A DNA stretch of 64,000 nt from Desulfobacula sp. GTDB taxonomy: Bacteria; Desulfobacterota; Desulfobacteria; Desulfobacterales; Desulfobacteraceae. Numbering within the stretch: position 1 is the first letter of the stretch; each line of letters begins with the position of its first letter. Below the pieces are notes generated by a model. The model was not told where the DNA came from and made no database searches. It worked only from the letters and a program-made list of their open reading frames with translations. Both the position numbers and the translations under genes were made by a program. The DNA lies in assembly GCA_018645325.1 (NCBI GenBank), contig JABGOU010000001.1:1-64000 (forward strand), written 5' to 3'. Of this stretch, positions 62,293 through 64,000 are shown piece after piece.

Positions 62293-64000
62293 TTTGAAAA
62301 AAAAGACTTATGCAATTGGATGCGCTGTTCTGGCCATTGATATGAAGCATTGCGCAAAAAAATTAGGAATTGATATTGAATATAAATTTCTAGAGGCAGG
62401 ACTTCACAACAATCCAAAACTGCTCAAAGAAAAACTCCAGGCCGCAATTGATGAAATTTGTGCAACGGATTTGTGCGACCGCATTATCATCGGATATGGA
62501 ATTTGCGGCAAAGGAACCATTGGTATTCAATCGGGCTCGGTCCCCTTGGTCATTCCCAAAGTACATGACTGCGTTGCTTTGTTTCTGGGAGGAGATCAGG
62601 CCTACAAACGTGAATTTAAAAAATATCCCGGGACTTATTATCTTTCAGCCGGATGGTGTGAAGAAAAAACCGAACCCATATCCCAGAGAAAACAATGGGT
62701 CTATTTTGGTGATAAAAAACTTAATTTTAATGACCTGGTTGAAAAACACGGCCAGGATGCTGCCGAGCATACCTTTGATTTTTTAAATTCATGGCAGAAA
62801 AACTATCAAAGGGCGGCTTTTATAGAAACCGGTGCAAAAACATCCCCTAAGTATGAAAAATTAGCACTCGAAATGGCCTCTGAATACAAGTGGAAATATG
62901 ATAAAATAAATGGAAGCGGTGAGTTGATTGGAAAAATGCTCACTGCCTTTGATTCAACATCTGATATCCTTTTTGTACCCCCCGAACATGTGATCGGATT
63001 CGATGCCATCCAGTCCACCCTGTCAGCCAATCCCATCTTGGACCTTAAAACAAATCTGAAGAAAACCAGTTCTAAAAAAATAATCCCAGGTATCAAAATT
63101 CATCCCGATTCTTATATAAAAACCGGTTTGGGTATTGATGCCGGCGGTACTTACACAGATGCGGTGATCTATGATCTTAAAGAAGATAAAACCCTTTGCA
63201 AAAGTAAATCTTTGACAACAAAATGGGATTTCACTAAAGGAATTGGCAGCGCATTAAAAAAACTGGATCAGGAAAAACTGCTACGGGTGGAACTGGTTTC
63301 TTTGTCTACAACCCTTGCCACCAATGCCATTGTTGAAAATGAAGGTCAAAAAGTCGGTATGATTCTCATGCCGCCCTATGGACTTGGTATTGATAAAAAT
63401 ATATTATTTTACCCTAAAAGTGTTATTCAGGGACAGCTCAAGATCACGGGTAGAGAAGTCATTCCCATTGATCCGGATGAAGTCCGACAAAAAGCCGTAC
63501 AAATGATTGAAAACCATGGGGTTACCGCCTTTGCAGTATCAGGGTTTGCAGGATCTATTAACCCTGAGCATGAAATCCAGGTAAAAGACATTATCCATGA
63601 ACACACCGGCCTCTTTGTTACCTGTGGTCATGAATTATCCGACACCTTAAATTTTCAGACAAGGGCGATAACGGCCATGCTCAATGCACGGATTATCCCC
63701 CGGCTTGCAAGCCTGCTTCTGGATCTTGAAAAAGTCTTGGATGCGCTTGGTATTCATGCCCCAATCGTTGTGGTAAAAGGGGATGGCACATTGATGAGCT
63801 CAACCATGGCCAAACAACGACCCGTTGAAACAATTCTTTCCGGTCCTGCCGCCAGCGTTGCAGGTGCAAGGCATCTGACAGGAATTAAAAATGCCCTGGT
63901 TGTGGACATGGGGGGGACAACGACGGATACGGCAGCTCTCACGGACAACCTTGTAAACCTCAATGAAAAAGGGTCAAATGTAGGGGGGCACAGGACCCAT
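62293..64000 (+). CDS. DUF1638-hydantoinase/oxoprolinase fusion, 5' part
   Basis: At least 569 codons, running off the right edge. The start is TTG at 62293, directly after an in-frame TAA and 7 bp after GGGG. Residues ~1-210 resemble DUF1638 (GLHNNPKLLKEKL, RIIIGYGICGKGTIG, VPKVHDC-like and FLGGDQAY). From about residue 275 a hydantoinase A/oxoprolinase domain begins: GLGIDAGGTYTDAVIYD, VSLSTTLATNAIVEN, VKGDGTLMSSTMAKQRPVETILSGPAASV and VVDMGGTTTD, with phosphate-1 and phosphate-2-like ATPase loops. Related ASKHA ATPases reactivate corrinoid proteins, so a role in reductive activation of MtgC is a possibility, not established. Confidence 0.84.

Noticed and set aside
62448-62786. 112-codon plus-strand frame
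   Set aside because: It is out of frame inside the DUF1638-hydantoinase gene, which gives a clear family match in the other frame.
1-64000. tRNA, rRNA and prophage genes
   Set aside because: No tRNA-like T-loop/acceptor pairs, rRNA stretches, integrases or phage structural genes were seen on either strand by reading.

Overview
The window looks like chromosomal DNA of an anaerobic, probably marine sulfate-reducing bacterium of the Desulfobacterales type (Desulfobacula/Desulfobacter-like). This is inferred from AT-rich genes packed with iron-sulfur flavoproteins (LutBC-like, GlcDEF-like, AOR with a four-cluster ferredoxin), several non-pyrrolysine MttB-family methyltransferases, TRAP and TCT transporters and sigma-54 activators. 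No rRNA, tRNA, CRISPR array or complete insertion sequence was seen. The first gene (hybrid histidine kinase) and the last (DUF1638-hydantoinase fusion) run off the ends.

Layout. 1-16 kb is a hydroxyacid block: a LarA-type racemase, glycerate 2-kinase, a long KamA-type radical SAM protein, LutC-like and LutAB-like proteins, an AEC carrier, a FadR-type regulator and a glycolate oxidase with fused GlcD-GlcE plus GlcF. 16-22 kb holds the operon mtkA / small Fe-S protein / mtkB / malyl-CoA lyase, followed by a LeuCD-type hydro-lyase. 22-26 kb holds an aldo/keto reductase, a second FadR-type regulator and a two-gene module of unknown function. 26-35.5 kb is a long leftward gene train: tctC, tctB, tctA, a medium-chain dehydrogenase, a lone aconitase-like protein, serine-glyoxylate aminotransferase and a GlcD-GlcF-type fusion. 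36-40 kb is a TRAP transporter whose small permease carries an N-terminal TM2 domain. 41-64 kb is a methylated-amine region: two sigma-54 activators, an mtgB-mtgC-mtgA set, a dimethylglycine dehydrogenase/etfBA operon, two more MttB homologues, a TIM-barrel isomerase, an enolase-superfamily enzyme, an AOR/ferredoxin pair, a DadA-like flavoprotein and the DUF1638-hydantoinase fusion.

How the parts may fit (inference). Betaines are demethylated to dimethylglycine, sarcosine and glycine, with methyl groups passed to tetrahydrofolate. Glycolate is oxidised to glyoxylate, which either condenses with acetyl-CoA to malyl-CoA, giving malate and ATP, or is aminated by serine to glycine and hydroxypyruvate and returned to 2-phosphoglycerate through glycerate kinase. 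This resembles the malyl-CoA route of anaerobic glycolate oxidisers combined with parts of the serine cycle.

Regulation and mobile DNA. Two duplicated regulatory regions, upstream of mtkA and of tctC/dctP, each carry two FadR-like palindromes with nearly identical spacing (149 and 150 bp). Three good -24/-12 sigma-54 promoters sit beside the two sigma-54 activator genes. Five copies of a palindromic element of about 135 bp lie between genes. They have GTAAT...ATTAC ends and 8-bp target duplications (three exact, two imperfect), and look like non-autonomous relatives of IS66-family elements.
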